Shown here: piece after piece, positions 43,318 to 53,035 of the stretch
How the letters are laid out: each line of letters opens with the position of its first letter
Position numbering within the stretch: position 1 is the first letter of the stretch
Source: Aequoribacter fuscus
GTDB taxonomy: Bacteria; Pseudomonadota; Gammaproteobacteria; Pseudomonadales; Halieaceae
DNA length: 64,000 nucleotides
NCBI RefSeq assembly: GCF_009910365.1
Contig: NZ_CP036423.1
Coordinates: forward strand, 1,240,001-1,304,000
Reading direction: 5' to 3'
The notes under the pieces: generated by a model
Databases searched by the model: none
What the model was told of the DNA's origin: nothing
What the model saw: only the letters and a program-made list of their open reading frames with translations
Program-made: the position numbers and the translations under genes

Positions 43318-43956
43318 CTGGCTACTCGAATCAAAATCTGCGGAATTACCTCGGTACAGGATGCCTTAATGGTGGCCTCTGAGGGCGTTGATGCCATCGG
43401 TTTGGTATTTTATGAGCCAAGTCCCAGAGCGGTCTCTATTGCAACGGCCAAGCAGATACGCGAGGCGATATCGCCGATGGTGACATTGGTCGCGTTGGTG
43501 GTGGATGCCTCGGCTGAGGTTGTGAGGCAAATCATTGCCGAGGTGCAACCCGATATCATTCAGTACCACGGGAATGAAACCGCAGAGTTTTGTTGTGCGA
43601 TTGGACACCCCTACTGGAAGGCGGTTCGGGTTCGAAACGCACAAGATGTGATCACTGCCACCAATGAGTTTCAGGCCGCAAGATCTTTATTGTTAGATGC
43701 TTGGGTCGAGGGCGTCCCGGGTGGCACAGGGCACCAAATCGACCCGTCTGCCATGCCGCAGGCATTGCATCGCCCCTGGATCTTGGCGGGCGGTCTCAAG
43801 CCTGAGAATGTGACCGAGGCGTTGTCGCACTATCGTCCAAGTGCTGTTGATGTCAGCAGTGGCGTTGAGTCCAACTCAGGTGTAAAAGACCCACTGAGAG
43901 TTCGCGCATTCGTTAATGCGGTAAAGTCATTTGATAAGGTAAAACCCCATGAATAA
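43318..43956 (+). CDS. trpF: Phosphoribosylanthranilate isomerase, CTG start
   Basis: 212 residues if translation starts at the CTG at 43318, the usual TrpF length of about 210. The first strand [10 protein letters not shown] carries the catalytic Cys and lies upstream of the first in-frame ATG (43369), so that ATG cannot be the true start. Other signatures are [32 protein letters not shown] with the catalytic Asp, and [16 protein letters not shown]. It is the third step of tryptophan synthesis. Its 3' end overlaps trpB by eight bases. A miscalled base at the CTG is the main alternative. Confidence 0.92.
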   Translation: MATRIKICGITSVQDALMVASEGVDAIGLVFYEPSPRAVSIATAKQIREAISPMVTLVALVVDASAEVVRQIIAEVQPDIIQYHGNETAEFCCAIGHPYWKAVRVRNAQDVITATNEFQAARSLLLDAWVEGVPGGTGHQIDPSAMPQALHRPWILAGGLKPENVTEALSHYRPSAVDVSSGVESNSGVKDPLRVRAFVNAVKSFDKVKPHE

Positions 43957-45181
43957 ACCCATCGATCCAAGCGTATATGCGCAAGTGCCCGATGCCAACG
44001 GTCGTTTTGGCCCCTATGGCGGAAAATTTGTGTCAGAGACTTTGATGTCGGCGCTGGCAGACCTGGAGCGTGTCTACACTCAATTGAAAGACGATCCAGA
44101 TTTTCAGAAAGAATTTGATGCCTACTTGGCACATTTTGTTGGGCGCCCCTCGCCTTTGTACGAGGCCGAGCGCTGGTCTGATGAGATCGGTGGAGCGCGT
44201 ATTTACTTTAAGCGTGAAGACTTGAATCACACCGGTGCGCACAAAGTCAACAACACGGTGGGTCAGGCTCTGCTTGCGAAATTCATGGGTAAAAAGCGCG
44301 TTATTGCAGAGACCGGCGCGGGTCAACACGGCGTTGCAAGCGCGACAATTGCCGCCCGTTTAGGTATGGAGTGCCATGTGTTCATGGGCGAGGAAGACGT
44401 CCGGCGCCAAGCACTCAACGTGTATCGAATGCGTCTACTGGGTGCCAATGTCGTGTCGGTCACTTCAGGGTCAAGAACCCTCAAAGATGCGATGAACGAA
44501 GCGATGCGCGATTGGGTCACCAACGTTGATGACACCTTTTATATTATTGGCACCGTGGCTGGGCCGCATCCTTACCCCATGCTGGTGCGTGATTTCCAAA
44601 GTGTTATTGGTCGCGAAGCAAGAGCGCAAAGTTTGAGTCAGATCGGACGTCTGCCCGATGCGTTGGTGGCTTGCGTTGGCGGCGGCAGTAACGCGATTGG
44701 GTTATTTCACCCCTTCCTCGAAGACGAGGGCGTCGCTATTTACGGTGTAGAAGCGGGTGGTCACGGTATTGAGACCAATGAGCATGCGGCGCCTTTGACG
44801 GCGGGGACGCCGGGTGTTCTGCACGGTAATCGTACTTACCTGATGCAAGACGAGGACGGCCAAATTATGCACACGCACTCGGTGTCTGCTGGGTTGGACT
44901 ACCCGGGTGTTGGGCCTGAACACTCGTGGCTCAAGGACATCGGACGGGTTAATTACGTGGTCGCAAACGACGACGAGGCGCTCGCAGCGTTTCACAAAGT
45001 GACTCGCACAGAGGGGATCATGCCCGCATTGGAAACCTCACATGCACTGGCATACGCCGCAAAGTTGGCGGCGACTATGACACCCGACCAAAGCATTATC
45101 GTGAATTTGTCAGGTCGCGGCGATAAGGATATTTTTACGGTCGCCGAAGTGGATGGCGCGGACATTTTTGGAGAAAAATAA
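43949..45181 (+). CDS. trpB: Tryptophan synthase beta subunit
   Basis: 410 residues. Pyridoxal-phosphate enzyme that condenses indole with serine. The PLP lysine is in [17 protein letters not shown] near residue 95, and the phosphate loop is [15 protein letters not shown]. The N-terminal [13 protein letters not shown] is standard. It overlaps trpF and is followed by trpA after one base. In Pseudomonas trpBA sits elsewhere; here it is inside the trpF-accD backbone. Confidence 0.96.
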   Translation: MNKPIDPSVYAQVPDANGRFGPYGGKFVSETLMSALADLERVYTQLKDDPDFQKEFDAYLAHFVGRPSPLYEAERWSDEIGGARIYFKREDLNHTGAHKVNNTVGQALLAKFMGKKRVIAETGAGQHGVASATIAARLGMECHVFMGEEDVRRQALNVYRMRLLGANVVSVTSGSRTLKDAMNEAMRDWVTNVDDTFYIIGTVAGPHPYPMLVRDFQSVIGREARAQSLSQIGRLPDALVACVGGGSNAIGLFHPFLEDEGVAIYGVEAGGHGIETNEHAAPLTAGTPGVLHGNRTYLMQDEDGQIMHTHSVSAGLDYPGVGPEHSWLKDIGRVNYVVANDDEALAAFHKVTRTEGIMPALETSHALAYAAKLAATMTPDQSIIVNLSGRGDKDIFTVAEVDGADIFGEK

Positions 45182-45182
45182 A

Positions 45183-45980
45183 TTGAGTCGAATTCAAGCA
45201 AAGTGGCAGTCGCTGCTTGCCGAAAGTAAAAAAGCGGTGATTCCCTACGTTGTGGGGGGCGATCCAGAACCCGCTGTTACCGTCAGTTTAATGCATGATC
45301 TCGTGGCGGCTGGTGCCGATATGTTAGAGCTCGGCGTGCCGTTTTCGGATCCTATGGCCGAGGGGCCTGCAATTCAAAAAGGGCACGAACGCGCCTTGGC
45401 GCACTCTGTCAGTCTGCGTAAATGCTTAGCCATGGCCGCTGAATTTCGGGCACAAGACGCCCAGACGCCGATTATACTCATGGGTTACGCTAATCCGATT
45501 GAGCATATGGGGTATTCGGCCTTTGCTGATGCTGCCGCAGAGGCTGGTGTAGACGGTGTTATCACAGTCGATTTGCCACCCGAGGAAGTCGCGGCTATGA
45601 ACCTCGAGTTGAAGCGCGTCGGTATTGATAATATTTTCTTGATCGCGCCAACCACGCCAGACGAGCGCATTCCACTGATTATTCAGCAGGCCAGCGGATT
45701 TATTTATTACGTCTCTCTGAAAGGTGTGACTGGCGCTGGGCATTTAAATACTGACGAGGTGGCTGCAAAGGTAAAGCAGATTAAGGCCGGTACCGAATTA
45801 CCTGTGGTAGTCGGCTTTGGTATCAAAGACGCGGAATCGGCAGCACGTGTGGGTGCTGAAGCCGATGGCGTGGTTGTAGGCAGCGCCTTGGTGAATCTTC
45901 TGGGTGACGAGTCGCGGTCGATAGAAGCTCGAGTTAAAGCGGCCGTGTCGCTGTTACGCGACATCCGCAGTGGCGTATAG
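45183..45980 (+). CDS. trpA: Tryptophan synthase alpha subunit, TTG start
   Basis: 265 residues from the TTG at 45183, one base after the trpB stop, with GGAG nine bases upstream inside trpB. An in-frame ATG at 45153 lies within trpB and would add ten unconserved residues. Cleaves indole-3-glycerol phosphate. The catalytic Glu is in DMLELGVPFSDPMAEGP and the Asp in GVDGVITVDLPPEE; the phosphate site is VVGFGIKDAES. It acts in the alpha2-beta2 complex with TrpB. Confidence 0.95.
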   Translation: MSRIQAKWQSLLAESKKAVIPYVVGGDPEPAVTVSLMHDLVAAGADMLELGVPFSDPMAEGPAIQKGHERALAHSVSLRKCLAMAAEFRAQDAQTPIILMGYANPIEHMGYSAFADAAAEAGVDGVITVDLPPEEVAAMNLELKRVGIDNIFLIAPTTPDERIPLIIQQASGFIYYVSLKGVTGAGHLNTDEVAAKVKQIKAGTELPVVVGFGIKDAESAARVGAEADGVVVGSALVNLLGDESRSIEARVKAAVSLLRDIRSGV

Positions 45981-45986
45981 CGAGGC

Positions 45987-46015
45987 TTTAATGCATTACC
46001 GGACCGGCGTATACT
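45987..46015 (+). promoter_or_regulatory. Probable accD promoter
   Basis: -35 TTTAAT (45987-45992), 17-base spacer, -10 TATACT (46010-46015) followed by TGCCGC. It lies 19 bases before the accD ATG, which has a GGAGG site. Confidence 0.5.
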
Positions 46016-46034
46016 TGCCGCTTACGGAGGGACT

Positions 46035-46952
46035 ATGAGCTGGCTAGATAAAATTTTGCCCACGGGGGTTCGCAAAGATACCTCGGAAAAACGAGCCAAT
46101 GTGCCGGAAGGCCTATGGAAAAAGTGCGTTAAATGCGAGGCGGTGCTGTATCGACCAGAGCTTGAGCGCAACGCGGATGTCTGTCCTAAATGCGATCACC
46201 ACATGCGTATTGGCGCGCGACGTCGTTTGGCATTGTTTCTGGACGAGGGCAGTGGCCGAGAGATCTTAGCGGATATCGAGCCCATTGATCGCTTAAAGTT
46301 TAAAGACAAAAAGCGCTACAAAGATCGCCTCAGTGCAGCACAGAAATCGACTGGTGAACGCGATGCTCTGATTGCAATGCAGGGTACAGTTTTGTCGTTA
46401 CCCGTGGTTGCAGTCGCCTTCGAGTTTAATTTCCACGGTGGTTCGATGGGCTATGTGGTGGGCGAAAAGTTCACTCGTGCAGCGACCATCGCCATCAAGC
46501 AAAAGCAGCCTTTGGTATGCTTTTCGGCCTCGGGCGGTGCGCGCATGCAAGAGGCGCTTATTTCTTTAATGCAGATGGCCAAAACATCGGCTGTTATCGA
46601 GCGTATGAAGCAAGAGGGTATTCCCTACATTTCGGTGATGACAGATCCTATTTATGGTGGGGTGTCGGCGTCGTTAGCGTTACTGGGCGATATTAACGTT
46701 GCTGAGCCTGATGCGCGTGCAGGTTTTGCTGGCCCCAACATTATTGAGCAGACCATACGTCAGAAATTGCCACCTGGTTTTCAGCGGAGTGAATTTTTGT
46801 TGGAACATGGTGCCATCGACATGATCGTGCATCGCAATGATATGCGCGAAACGCTCGGCGGCTTGTTGCAAAAACTGACGCATTCGGCCTCCACGCGGGG
46901 CAGCGCAACTGCGGATGAGCTAGTTGACTCTGATGCCAGCGAAAACGCTTGA
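46035..46952 (+). CDS. accD: Acetyl-CoA carboxylase carboxyltransferase subunit beta
   Basis: 305 residues. Transfers CO2 from carboxybiotin to acetyl-CoA together with AccA, making malonyl-CoA for fatty acid synthesis. The N-terminal zinc ribbon [20 protein letters not shown], completed by a further Cys in PKCDHH, and the crotonase-like core ([19 protein letters not shown]) are clear. It overlaps the folC start by 20 bases. Confidence 0.96.
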   Translation: MSWLDKILPTGVRKDTSEKRANVPEGLWKKCVKCEAVLYRPELERNADVCPKCDHHMRIGARRRLALFLDEGSGREILADIEPIDRLKFKDKKRYKDRLSAAQKSTGERDALIAMQGTVLSLPVVAVAFEFNFHGGSMGYVVGEKFTRAATIAIKQKQPLVCFSASGGARMQEALISLMQMAKTSAVIERMKQEGIPYISVMTDPIYGGVSASLALLGDINVAEPDARAGFAGPNIIEQTIRQKLPPGFQRSEFLLEHGAIDMIVHRNDMRETLGGLLQKLTHSASTRGSATADELVDSDASENA

Positions 46953-48198
46953 GGCGTGGCTCGGACATTTAGAGCACGCCCATTCGAAACCCATTGATTT
47001 AAGTCTTGAACGCGCTGCCGAAGTGGCGGCGCGTCTGGGCTTGTGCCCTGCGGGTAAAATTTTGACGGTTGCCGGCACTAACGGTAAGGGTTCGACGGTG
47101 GCGACCGTTAACGCCTTGTTGCGTGCTCAGGGGGTCGCGGTTGGCGTATTTACCTCGCCCCACATCGTGTCGTTTAACGAGCGGATCGTGATTAACGATA
47201 AGCTGGCTAGCGATGCAGCTATCGTCGACGCTTTTGAGGCGATTGAGCAGGCGCGCGGTGACATCTCGCTAACCTATTACGAATTCTCTGCACTGGCGGC
47301 CGCGTTTATTTTTCAGCGAGCTCAGGTCGATGTTTGGATACTTGAAGTGGGGCTTGGTGGACGTTTAGATGCGGTGAATATTTTTGACGCCGACGTCGCA
47401 GTCGTGACGAGTATCGATCTTGATCATCAAGAGTATTTAGGCGACACCAGAGAGCTTATTGCGATCGAGAAGGCTGGCGTCGCCCGTGCTGGAGCACCCT
47501 GTGTGGTCGCTGAATCGAATTTGCCGCGAACCCTGTTGCCTGAGTTAAACCGCATAGGCGCAGTGACTGTGTGCGTCAATACAGATTATGAGCTGCGGTT
47601 TGATGCCCTTCACTGGTCTGGTGCATGGCAATCGAGTGAAGGACACATCAGCCTGACCAACTTGCCTCGAAGCGCCTTATTACCCTCGAATTTAGCAGCA
47701 GGCGTGCAGGCTGTGCTCTGCTTGGGGTATGGCCTTCCTGGCAATGCATCTGCTGTGTTAACCAGCCTGCAGGTCCCCGGTCGTCGCGAGATTCGTGATG
47801 TCCAAAATCGAACTGTGCTGGTTGATGTGGCTCATAATCCTGCGGCAATCAAAGCCTTGGCTGAATTTGTCGAAGCGCGGTTCGCCCCTAAGACCTGTCG
47901 CGCTGTATTTTCTGCCATGATCGACAAAGACACTGGTACAATGTTCGCGTTAGCGGCCGATACCGTTAGCCACTGGTATTTGCCCAATCAGTCGCACAAT
48001 CCCAGAGTCGCTAAGGCGCTCGAATTAAAAGCGATCTTGCAGAACGCGACGGGTCATGGAGCTAAGTGCTACGACACTGTTGCGCACGCGTGTGAGGCAA
48101 TGTGGCAAGAGTCAGAACAAGATGACTTATTATTGATAATCGGGTCGTTTACGACCGTAGCGGCGTTTGAGGTTTGGGCGCGTCAAACGGAGAATTAA
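46933..48198 (+). CDS. folC: Bifunctional folylpolyglutamate/dihydrofolate synthase
   Basis: 421 residues from the ATG at 46933 (a TTG three codons earlier is possible). Adds glutamate to folates and makes dihydrofolate from dihydropteroate. The ATP loop is [14 protein letters not shown] near residue 45; [13 protein letters not shown] and [13 protein letters not shown] follow. The Mur-ligase-like C-terminal domain has VDVAHNPAA. It lies between accD and dedD in the conserved order. Confidence 0.95.
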   Translation: MPAKTLEAWLGHLEHAHSKPIDLSLERAAEVAARLGLCPAGKILTVAGTNGKGSTVATVNALLRAQGVAVGVFTSPHIVSFNERIVINDKLASDAAIVDAFEAIEQARGDISLTYYEFSALAAAFIFQRAQVDVWILEVGLGGRLDAVNIFDADVAVVTSIDLDHQEYLGDTRELIAIEKAGVARAGAPCVVAESNLPRTLLPELNRIGAVTVCVNTDYELRFDALHWSGAWQSSEGHISLTNLPRSALLPSNLAAGVQAVLCLGYGLPGNASAVLTSLQVPGRREIRDVQNRTVLVDVAHNPAAIKALAEFVEARFAPKTCRAVFSAMIDKDTGTMFALAADTVSHWYLPNQSHNPRVAKALELKAILQNATGHGAKCYDTVAHACEAMWQESEQDDLLLIIGSFTTVAAFEVWARQTEN

Positions 48199-48205
48199 GA
48201 CCAAG

Positions 48206-48799
48206 ATGTTGCGACAACGACTAGTAGGGGCTTTAGTCTTAACCGCCTTAGGCGTGGTTTTCTGGCCCATTATTTTTGTGGACCAATCGCTGCAAACGCC
48301 CGCTGAGCGTCTTCAGGTGCCGAGCGTCGAGACCTACGAACCGCTTACCCCCGTTGATGAAAGCGAGTTTCAGTGGCCGGACATTGAGGTTGATGCAAGT
48401 CGTAATCCCCAGGCAGATTCCGACGAGCCCGATGTTGCCGAAGATGCCGCCAGAACGGCTGAGCTGTTATCGGGTGATACGGCTTTACCGGCTGCAGCCA
48501 TCACCAACAAAGATTTGACGGAGCCTCCCGAGGACATTGAACTCGATGACAAGGGGCGCCCAATTGCTTACACACTGCAGGTCGTTAGCATGGCGCGCAA
48601 AACCGATGCTCGTTCGGTGTCCCTAAAATTACAAGAACTTGGGTACAAGGCGTATGTCGTAGAGGTCGACCGTCCCGAGGGAATCCGATACCGAGTGTAT
48701 GTGGGACCGAAGTATCAAAAACGGGACTTGGCACCCGTGAAGGCGGCGGTGGATGAGGCACTGTCGGTCAAATCCTTGATTGTGCGCTATTGGCCCTAG
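48206..48799 (+). CDS. dedD: SPOR-domain protein DedD
   Basis: 197 residues from the ATG at 48206, after the folC stop. One N-terminal membrane segment (about 8-28, LVLTALGVVFWPIIFV), an acidic linker, and a C-terminal SPOR domain (YTLQVVSMARKTDARSVSLK) that binds denuded septal peptidoglycan. DedD supports cell division at the septum. The location folC-dedD-cvpA-purF is the standard context. Confidence 0.9.
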   Translation: MLRQRLVGALVLTALGVVFWPIIFVDQSLQTPAERLQVPSVETYEPLTPVDESEFQWPDIEVDASRNPQADSDEPDVAEDAARTAELLSGDTALPAAAITNKDLTEPPEDIELDDKGRPIAYTLQVVSMARKTDARSVSLKLQELGYKAYVVEVDRPEGIRYRVYVGPKYQKRDLAPVKAAVDEALSVKSLIVRYWP

Positions 48800-48807
48800 G
48801 AGAACGC

Positions 48808-49308
48808 ATGCTCGATACAACAACATTTAATTGGGTCGATTGGGGCATTGTCTGTGTCTTAGGTTTGTCGATTTTTTTGAGTTTGTGGCGAGGGTTTGTT
48901 CGTGAGGCCCTGTCGCTGCTTGGGTGGGTCGCTGGCTTTATTCTGGCCAGTCGTTATTCGCCTTGGCTGGCGAGTTACCTCAGTGACCTGATCAGCGGCG
49001 ATGTGGTTCGCCAAGTTGTTGCGTTCTTGGGTGTCATGGTGGCGACTTTAATTGCGACATCTTTGGTGAGTCGACTGCTCCAATCGGTTATCCAAGCGGT
49101 GGGACTCTCGTTTTTTGATCGAATCTTGGGCTCAGCTTTTGGGCTGGTCCGCGGCGTTGTTGTTTTGCTTATCATGGCTTACGCGCTAAAATTGCTCGCG
49201 CCGCAAACGCAGGATGCGATGGATCAGTCTGTGCTTATGCCGCACATCGATACGATGTTGAATTGGAGCCAGGCGCAACTGCAAGATGCTCGCGTGCCGA
49301 CCATCTGA
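48808..49308 (+). CDS. cvpA: CvpA family membrane protein
   Basis: 166 residues from the ATG at 48808, with AGGAG four bases upstream. About four membrane segments (residues 10-30, 35-50, 65-90, 110-130). The N-terminal FNWVDWGIVCVLGLSIFLSL and SLWRGFVREALSLLGWV fit CvpA, which is linked to colicin V production and envelope stress tolerance. Its exact role is unsettled. It lies directly before purF, as is usual. Confidence 0.9.
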   Translation: MLDTTTFNWVDWGIVCVLGLSIFLSLWRGFVREALSLLGWVAGFILASRYSPWLASYLSDLISGDVVRQVVAFLGVMVATLIATSLVSRLLQSVIQAVGLSFFDRILGSAFGLVRGVVVLLIMAYALKLLAPQTQDAMDQSVLMPHIDTMLNWSQAQLQDARVPTI

Positions 49309-49336
49309 ACCTTAAAAATATTATTGGGAAACAACT

Positions 49337-50863
49337 ATGTGTGGATTAGCGGGTATTGTTGGCAAACGTGATGTCGCGCCTGATATCTATGATGCATTAA
49401 CCGTGCTTCAGCACCGAGGCCAAGATGCCGCGGGTATCATGACTTCCTACCAAGGCCGTTTTACCCAGCGCAAATCGGAAGGTTTGGTTCGTGATGTATT
49501 TCGTCAGCATCATATGCAGCGTTTGCGCGGTGCTGTGGGTATAGGCCACGTACGTTACCCAACAGCCGGGAGCAGTGGTCCGGCCTTAGCCCAACCATTT
49601 TATGTGAATTCGCCCTACGGTATCGCCTTGGCACACAATGGCAACTTAACAAATTCAGCTAAGCTCACCCACGAGATGTTTCAGAGCGATTTGCGTCATT
49701 TGAACACCGACAGTGATTCCGAGGTGTTGTTGAATGTTTTCGCGCATGAGCTTCAGGTTCAGCGACAATTATTTCCAAGTGCAGAGGATATTTTTGCCGC
49801 GGTGGCGGGTGTTCACCGACGCTGTGTAGGGGGTTATGCCGCCATCGCGTTAATCGTCAATTACGGTATTGTGGGCTTTAGAGACCCATGGGGTATTCGT
49901 CCCTTGGTGTTGGGTCAGCGCGAGACCTCCGAAGGCACGGAGTACATGCTGGCCTCGGAGAGTGTGGCCTTGGATGTGCTGGGTTTTGAACTGATAGATG
50001 ACGTAGCGCCAGGCGAGGCCGTCTACATATCCGAAAAAGGCGAGCTCTTCCGTCGGCAGTGTGCGGCTAAACCTAAACTGTTGCCTTGTATTTTTGAGCA
50101 CGTGTACTTCGCTCGTCCAGATTCCATGATGGACGGCATTTCGGTATACAAAACTCGGATGCGTCAGGGTGAGGCTCTAGCAAAAAAAGTCATGGCTTTG
50201 CGCCCTGATCATGAGATTGATGTGGTGATTCCCATACCGGACACTAGCCGTATTGCCGCCCAAGCGATGGCCCATGAATTGGGTATTAAGTTCCGCGAAG
50301 GCTTCATGAAGAATCGCTACATCGGCCGAACGTTCATTATGCCAGGCCAAAACGAGCGCAAAAAATCGGTGCGACAAAAGTTAAACCCAGTACCTCTGGA
50401 GTTTGAAGGCAAGACCGTCATGTTGGTCGATGACTCGATTGTTCGTGGTACCACGTGCCGCCAAATTATTCAGATGGCGCGTGATGCGGGTGCTAAGAAA
50501 GTTTACTTTGCCAGTGCGTGCCCTCCGGTACGTTACCCAAATGTTTACGGTATCGATATGCCCTCGGCGGAGGAGTTGATCGCTAACAACCGCACCGAGG
50601 AGGAAGTATGCGAGGCTATTGGGGCGGATTGGTTGGTCTTTCAGAACCTCGACGATTTGGTCAAATGTTCGATGGAAGGTAACCCCCAAGTCGACGGCTT
50701 TGACTGCTCGGTATTTAACAAGGACTACGTCACGGGCGATGTTGATGACGCCTACTTGCTATCCGTGCACAATGCCCGCAATGATGCCGCCCAGGAAGAA
50801 CGCCGTGCAGCGGAGGCGGCGGGCCGGTCGGTGATTGGTATTCATAACGATGATCAATCCTAG
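49337..50863 (+). CDS. purF: Amidophosphoribosyltransferase
   Basis: 508 residues. First committed step of purine synthesis, transferring glutamine amide nitrogen to PRPP. The N-terminal Cys2 nucleophile is in MCGLAGIVG. The glutaminase domain shows HRGQDAAGI and AHNGNLTN, and the phosphoribosyltransferase PRPP loop is MLVDDSIVRGTTCRQII near residue 360. Confidence 0.96.
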   Translation: MCGLAGIVGKRDVAPDIYDALTVLQHRGQDAAGIMTSYQGRFTQRKSEGLVRDVFRQHHMQRLRGAVGIGHVRYPTAGSSGPALAQPFYVNSPYGIALAHNGNLTNSAKLTHEMFQSDLRHLNTDSDSEVLLNVFAHELQVQRQLFPSAEDIFAAVAGVHRRCVGGYAAIALIVNYGIVGFRDPWGIRPLVLGQRETSEGTEYMLASESVALDVLGFELIDDVAPGEAVYISEKGELFRRQCAAKPKLLPCIFEHVYFARPDSMMDGISVYKTRMRQGEALAKKVMALRPDHEIDVVIPIPDTSRIAAQAMAHELGIKFREGFMKNRYIGRTFIMPGQNERKKSVRQKLNPVPLEFEGKTVMLVDDSIVRGTTCRQIIQMARDAGAKKVYFASACPPVRYPNVYGIDMPSAEELIANNRTEEEVCEAIGADWLVFQNLDDLVKCSMEGNPQVDGFDCSVFNKDYVTGDVDDAYLLSVHNARNDAAQEERRAAEAAGRSVIGIHNDDQS

Positions 50864-50874
50864 GAGCCCAACCC

Positions 50875-52074
50875 GTGTCCTTTGAATTTGACCCATCGCA
50901 ATTCGATGCCGAGACCTTAGCGATTCGTGCTGGTTTCGAACGCAGTCAAAATGGCGAGCATAGCGAGCCTATGTACCTGACCTCGAGCTACATTTTTGAT
51001 AGCGCTGAAGATGCTGCCTCACGCTTTCGGGGTGAGGCCGAGGGCCCCGTTTACGCGCGCTATACCAACCCTACGGTGAATTTGTTTGAGTCGCGTTTGG
51101 CGGCCTTGGAGGGAGGCGAGGAGGCGGTAGCGACTTCGTCCGGTATGGCGGCGATATTGTCGACCTGTATGGCGTTCTTATCAGCCGGTGATGAAGTGCT
51201 GTGTTCAGCCGATGTGTTTGGGTCTACGACGGGCTTGTTTTCTAAGTACATGGCCAAGTTCGGTGTTAAAACCCATTACCTACCTCTTGGGGATATGGGC
51301 GCTTGGGAAGCAGCTGCCAACGAAAAAACCAAATTACTCTTTTTGGAAACACCCTCGAACCCTCTGTGTCGCATCGCCGACATTCGTGCCTTTGCCAATT
51401 TGGCCAAGGGGGTGGGTGCGCGTTTGGCGGTGGACAACTGTTTTTGTACGCCAGCTCTGCAGCAGCCATTGCTGCACGGCGCGGATTTGGTGATTCACTC
51501 GGCCACCAAATACCTTGACGGACAGGGCCGTACGCTCGGTGGGGCAGTGGTGGGTACGCATGCGGACATGGCCGAAGTTCGGGCCTTTTTGCGTACCTGC
51601 GGACCGACGATGAGCCCTTTTAACGCCTGGGTCTTTCTGAAAGGATTAGAGACTCTCAGTCTGCGCATGGAACGCCATTGTGCCAATGCTCAGGGCCTGG
51701 CTGAATGGCTATCACAACAGGACGAGGTGACATCGGTTAACTACGCCGGTTTAGCAGATCATCCAGGACACGCTTTGGCCGCAGCTCAGCAAAGCGGGTT
51801 TGGCGGGGTGTTAAGCTTTACCGTAAAAGGTGGGCGTGAGTCGGCCTGGGCCTGCATAAACGGGGTGCGTTGGCTGAGCTTAACGGCAAACCTCGGCGAT
51901 GCGAAAACGACGATCGTGCATCCAGCGACGACGACCCATGGTCGTCTGAGCGATCAAGAGCGGGACGCGGCCGGTATTACTGAGAATTTAATTCGCATCT
52001 CTGTGGGCTTAGAGTCGCTAAAAGACATTCAGGATGATCTGAGGCGCGGTTTATCGTGTATATTGGCAGGGTAG
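50875..52074 (+). CDS. metZ: O-succinylhomoserine sulfhydrylase
   Basis: 399 residues, GTG start behind TAGGAG. PLP enzyme that makes homocysteine directly from O-succinylhomoserine and sulfide. The PLP lysine is in HSATKYLDGQGR near residue 208; the N-terminal AIRAGFERSQNGEHSEPMYL and the C-terminal TTTHGRLSDQERDAAGI fit the MetZ branch of the Cys/Met metabolism family. Its position after purF is the Pseudomonas arrangement. Confidence 0.92.
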   Translation: MSFEFDPSQFDAETLAIRAGFERSQNGEHSEPMYLTSSYIFDSAEDAASRFRGEAEGPVYARYTNPTVNLFESRLAALEGGEEAVATSSGMAAILSTCMAFLSAGDEVLCSADVFGSTTGLFSKYMAKFGVKTHYLPLGDMGAWEAAANEKTKLLFLETPSNPLCRIADIRAFANLAKGVGARLAVDNCFCTPALQQPLLHGADLVIHSATKYLDGQGRTLGGAVVGTHADMAEVRAFLRTCGPTMSPFNAWVFLKGLETLSLRMERHCANAQGLAEWLSQQDEVTSVNYAGLADHPGHALAAAQQSGFGGVLSFTVKGGRESAWACINGVRWLSLTANLGDAKTTIVHPATTTHGRLSDQERDAAGITENLIRISVGLESLKDIQDDLRRGLSCILAG

Positions 52075-52092
52075 TGTGATGAGAGAGGTAAC

Positions 52093-53028
52093 ATGCTTAA
52101 TCCTATCCTCGCCGGGGTGCACGATGCCATCGCGCAGCGTCTACTCGGTAAGTCAGAGGCCATAAAGCTCGCTCTGTGTGCCATTTTGGCCCGTGGGCAT
52201 ATCCTGATTGAAGATCTACCCGGTATGGGTAAAACCACTTTAGCCCACAGCTTGGCACAATCACTGGGTTTGCAATACGCTCGAGTACAATTCACGAGCG
52301 ACTTGTTACCTGCGGATATTCTGGGCCTGTCGGTCTTTGACGCGCGGGAAAACCGGTTTGAGTTTCATCAAGGCCCCGTATTTTCTCAGGTGCTGTTGGC
52401 TGATGAGATCAACCGCGCTACGCCTCGTACACAAAGTGCCTTGCTAGAGGCGATGGCTGAAGGGCAGGTGTCGATCGATGGTGAAACCCGTGCTCTGCCC
52501 GAGCCGTTTATTGTCATAGCCACACAAAACCCCAGTGAGCAAATGGGGACGTATCCTTTGCCTGAATCGCAGCTGGATCGTTTTTTAATTCGAATGACCT
52601 TGGGCTACCCTGACAAGGACTCAGAACTCGCTTTGTTTCAGCGTGTCGTCGGGCGCGACCGACAACAATTGCCCAAGACGATGACCGCTTTGACCGATAA
52701 CGAGGGCTTGCGAGCACTCCAAGTTGAGGTAGACCAGGTTAGCGCGACCGATGACGTGCTGCATTACGTCAGTCGTCTGGTGCAAGCCACTCGTAGCCAC
52801 TCCGCCTGTGCTCTGGGTTTATCTCCACGGGGTGCGTTGGCACTACTTGAAGCGTCAAAAGCCTGGGCCTACCTGGAAGGCCGCCGTTACATTCTTCCCG
52901 ATGACATTCAGGCTGTTTTTCCTGCGGTAGCGGCACACCGCTTGGTGCCTGCGGCGGGATCAAACAGCGACAGTGGGCAACTCGTCCGCGACCTCCTAGC
53001 CACTGTGAACGTGTTAAGGCAGGCATAG
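52093..53028 (+). CDS. MoxR-family AAA+ ATPase
   Basis: 311 residues. AAA+ chaperone-like ATPase with Walker A DLPGMGKTTLAHSLA, Walker B VLLADEINRATP, and the sensor region IVIATQNPSEQMGTYPLPE. MoxR proteins usually work with a DUF58 protein on assembly or activation of protein complexes. Here the DUF58 and transglutaminase genes follow directly, a common three-gene set in gammaproteobacteria. Confidence 0.92.
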   Translation: MLNPILAGVHDAIAQRLLGKSEAIKLALCAILARGHILIEDLPGMGKTTLAHSLAQSLGLQYARVQFTSDLLPADILGLSVFDARENRFEFHQGPVFSQVLLADEINRATPRTQSALLEAMAEGQVSIDGETRALPEPFIVIATQNPSEQMGTYPLPESQLDRFLIRMTLGYPDKDSELALFQRVVGRDRQQLPKTMTALTDNEGLRALQVEVDQVSATDDVLHYVSRLVQATRSHSACALGLSPRGALALLEASKAWAYLEGRRYILPDDIQAVFPAVAAHRLVPAAGSNSDSGQLVRDLLATVNVLRQA

Positions 53029-53035
53029 CGCTAAC

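Noticed and set aside
43369-43956. trpF starting at the first ATG (43369).
   Set aside because: That would remove the first beta strand with the catalytic Cys.
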